This document shows, one piece after another, positions 7,143 to 8,713 of a stretch of DNA of 8,713 bases. Position 1 is the stretch's first letter. Each line of letters begins with the position of its first letter. Under the pieces are notes generated by a model. The model had not been told where the DNA came from and searched no databases. It was given only the letters and a program-made list of their open reading frames with translations. Position numbers and translations under genes: made by a program. The DNA comes from Lachnospiraceae bacterium UBA7480 (GTDB lineage Bacteria; Bacillota; Clostridia; Lachnospirales; Lachnospiraceae): positions 327 to 9,039 of the forward strand of contig DLOQ01000174.1 in assembly GCA_002479655.1 (NCBI GenBank), in the 5' to 3' direction.

Positions 7143-8713
7143 TTGAAAGCAAAAATGGCAAAGAAATTATTTTCTGTATTGCTTGCAACGGTTTTGGTGA
7201 CGGCGAGTCTTTCCGCATGTAGCGGAAATGGCGCTGAAACGACCGGGGGCAATGAAACAGACACAGGGCAGGAAACGGAAGGAACGGTTTCTACAGATGA
7301 CGCGGCGGGAGCTGATGTTTCCGCGACGGCAGCAAGCGTTGATTTTGAAGACGGGTCATGTGCTTTTGTCAAGATGAACCTGTTAAAAGGAAGTCCTGAT
7401 GAGTCTCTTATATCCGTTGCTGATTTTAACGGTTCTAAGGCACTGTATGTAGAGAACGTATCCGGTAAATCCATGTTCGTGGGTATTAATGTAAGTGCGC
7501 TGGTTGGCGATAAGATTGCCGATATCAGTACGATCACCATGGATATCGGAACATCGCGGACGGACGGTTCTTTTGCGGCGGTAGCCGGTTATTTGTATGC
7601 TTATACAGGAGAAAAGAATGCAGAAGTAAAAGTGGATGCATGGTCGGTTTATCTGGAGACCGCCAATCCTAAGACAGCCGTATTTGACGTATCCGGTGCA
7701 GGATTTATGGCCGGTGCGGACAATTATATTATCCTGTCAAAAGAGACGGATAATAATGCGGCTTGTGCAGCAAGTCTGTATATCGATAATATCACTTTCC
7801 TGGATGCTTCCGGCAATGTGATCGAAGCAGATACTTCCGTAGATTTCGGCTCTCCGGCAGGATTTGAGAGTGCGGGTACGGATCTTTCAAATCTGTGTGC
7901 AATTACAGATGTGGTAACCTTTGAGGGATTTGCAACAAGCGGAGACGGATGGGCACAGGCGGGCTTTACCATGCCGCAGGAGATTCTGGATGCATTGGTA
8001 CCGGGTTCTGTTGTTCAGATCGAGTATTCCTCTGAGAATGGCGATATGTGGATCGTTATGAACGAAGCGGAGGCAGGCTGGTCAAGAGTCGGTGTCGGAA
8101 ATATTGACGGCAGTGGTTCTTCCGCAGCTTATATCAACAATTCCAAAAATATCTGTCAGGTAACCTATGAGCAGATTGCAGAGAAATGCAGTGATGATGT
8201 ATCTACCTGGGGAACGATGATGCAGTGTGAGGCTTCCGGTGCATGGGAAGTATATAGCGTAAAGGTTGGACAGAAAGCGCCTCATTACGCGGTAGCAAAT
8301 GCAGTTAACTTTGAAGGATTTGCGACAAAGGGAGACGCATGGGCACAGGCAGGCTTTACTATGCCGCAGGAGATTTTGGATGCACTGGTGCCGGGTTCTG
8401 TGGTTCAGATCGAGTATACTTCTGAGAATGGCGATATGTGGATCGTTATGAATGAAGCAGAGGCAGGCTGGTCAAGAGTCGGTGTTGGAAATATTGACGG
8501 CAGTGGTTCTTCCCCTGCAGTATTTGATGGAAGCAAGTGCTATGTAACATATGAACAGATCGCGGAGAAGTGCGGTGACGATGTATCTACCTGGGGAACG
8601 ATGATGCAGTGTGAGGCTTCCGGCGCATGGGAAGTATATAGCGTCAAGGTTGGCACTGCTGTGGAATTCCAGATGGTAAATACGCCGGTTGTCTTTGAAG
8701 GATTTGCGACAAA
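7143..8713 (+). CDS. Lipoprotein with jelly-roll-like domain and near-identical Trp-rich repeats (3' partial)
   Basis: Exported lipoprotein, 523 complete codons visible and open at the window end. From the TTG at 7143 it has a basic n-region (MKAKMAKK), a hydrophobic core and the lipobox LSAC with the lipid-modified Cys at residue 26. A Gly/Thr/Glu/Asp-rich linker runs to ~65. Residues ~66-222 look like a beta jelly roll, starting VDFEDG and ending LYIDNITFLDASGN, a pattern common at the last strand of carbohydrate-binding modules. Repeats follow at 260-376 and 390-504, with a third starting at 518 (FEGFAT). Each full repeat has five Trp and three Cys and ends WEVYSVKVG; the two agree at about 105 of 115 aligned residues by hand count. 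Aromatic-rich beta repeats on a surface lipoprotein next to sugar permeases suggest glycan binding, which is inference. It occupies the place where a solute-binding protein might be expected, but shows no family 1 binding-protein pattern. I cannot name the repeat family. Confidence -1.
   Translation, partial: MKAKMAKKLFSVLLATVLVTASLSACSGNGAETTGGNETDTGQETEGTVSTDDAAGADVSATAASVDFEDGSCAFVKMNLLKGSPDESLISVADFNGSKALYVENVSGKSMFVGINVSALVGDKIADISTITMDIGTSRTDGSFAAVAGYLYAYTGEKNAEVKVDAWSVYLETANPKTAVFDVSGAGFMAGADNYIILSKETDNNAACAASLYIDNITFLDASGNVIEADTSVDFGSPAGFESAGTDLSNLCAITDVVTFEGFATSGDGWAQAGFTMPQEILDALVPGSVVQIEYSSENGDMWIVMNEAEAGWSRVGVGNIDGSGSSAAYINNSKNICQVTYEQIAEKCSDDVSTWGTMMQCEASGAWEVYSVKVGQKAPHYAVANAVNFEGFATKGDAWAQAGFTMPQEILDALVPGSVVQIEYTSENGDMWIVMNEAEAGWSRVGVGNIDGSGSSPAVFDGSKCYVTYEQIAEKCGDDVSTWGTMMQCEASGAWEVYSVKVGTAVEFQMVNTPVVFEGFAT
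7920..8270 (+). repeat. Lipoprotein repeat copy 1 (117 aa)
   Basis: Begins FEGFATSGDGWAQAGFTMP and ends WEVYSVKVG. A 13-residue linker (QKAPHYAVANAVN, 8271-8309) separates it from copy 2. Compared with copy 2 it has two extra residues in the variable patch AYINNSKNICQ (near 8124-8159). Confidence -1.
8310..8654 (+). repeat. Lipoprotein repeat copy 2 (115 aa)
   Basis: Begins FEGFATKGDAWAQAGFTMP and ends WEVYSVKVG. It is nearly identical to copy 1 also at DNA level, with long blocks differing only by single silent changes. The main difference is the patch AVFDGSKCY (near 8517-8543). A 13-residue linker of unrelated sequence (TAVEFQMVNTPVV, 8655-8693) follows. Confidence -1.
8694..8713 (+). repeat. 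Start of lipoprotein repeat copy 3 (cut by window end)
   Basis: The last 20 bases encode FEGFAT and match the start of copy 2 exactly over all 20 bases. The offset is 384 nt from copy 2 and 390 nt from copy 1, so at least one more repeat probably follows. Confidence -1.

Noticed and set aside
7155..7157. ATG as start of the lipoprotein
   Set aside because: It is 22 nt from the ribosome binding site; the TTG at 7143 has 10-nt spacing and gives a good basic n-region. A signal peptide would still form from the ATG, so this remains a possible alternative.
7082..7540. 152-aa reading frame on the - strand
   Set aside because: Antisense to the start of the lipoprotein gene, whose signal peptide, lipobox and ribosome binding site are clear; shadow frame.
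7143..8713. Lipoprotein as the solute-binding protein of the importer
   Set aside because: Beyond the lipobox it shows beta-rich, repeated modules rather than the mixed alpha/beta two-lobe pattern of family 1 binding proteins. Position alone is not enough.

Overview
The window looks like a stretch of a Firmicutes (Clostridia) chromosome, most likely a gut or rumen Lachnospiraceae-type bacterium. This rests on the strong AGGAGG-type ribosome binding sites before every gene, the moderate GC content judged by eye, a lipoprotein signal of Gram-positive style, and the gene set itself. That gene set is an NHL-repeat protein, a Yip1-family membrane protein, a DUF5696-type protein and two sugar ABC permeases with no ATPase gene beside them. 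The genus cannot be told from the sequence.

All six genes lie on the + strand and are tightly packed. Layout: 1-1455, 5'-truncated exported NHL-repeat (beta-propeller) protein with a TPR-like region and a C-terminal membrane anchor; 1448-2137, five-helix Yip1-family membrane protein, overlapping the previous gene by 8 nt; 2194-4872, 892-aa membrane-anchored extracytoplasmic protein that I assign to the DUF5696 family and that reads like a glycoside-hydrolase-type fold; 4872-6032, MalF/UgpA-type sugar permease with an unusual ~86-residue charged cytoplasmic N-terminus; 6047-7078, MalG/UgpE-type sugar permease; 7143 to the window end, a TTG-started lipoprotein that carries a jelly-roll-like domain followed by near-identical ~128-130 aa repeats and continues beyond the window. 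The first five genes overlap or are separated by at most 56 nt, with no visible terminator between them, so they look like one transcription unit. The sixth follows after 64 nt and may belong to it.

Working model (inference): this is a carbohydrate-handling cell-surface module. The two permeases form the transmembrane core of a CUT1-type importer powered by an ATPase encoded elsewhere. The DUF5696 protein, the NHL protein and the repeat lipoprotein face outside and bind, sense or process a glycan, and the Yip1 protein sits in the membrane as a partner of unknown role. No classical solute-binding protein is visible; it could lie just upstream or downstream of the window. The most interesting parts are the repeat lipoprotein, whose Trp-rich and near-identical repeats continue past the window edge, and the conserved-looking but functionally undefined NHL-Yip1-DUF5696 trio attached to a sugar transporter.
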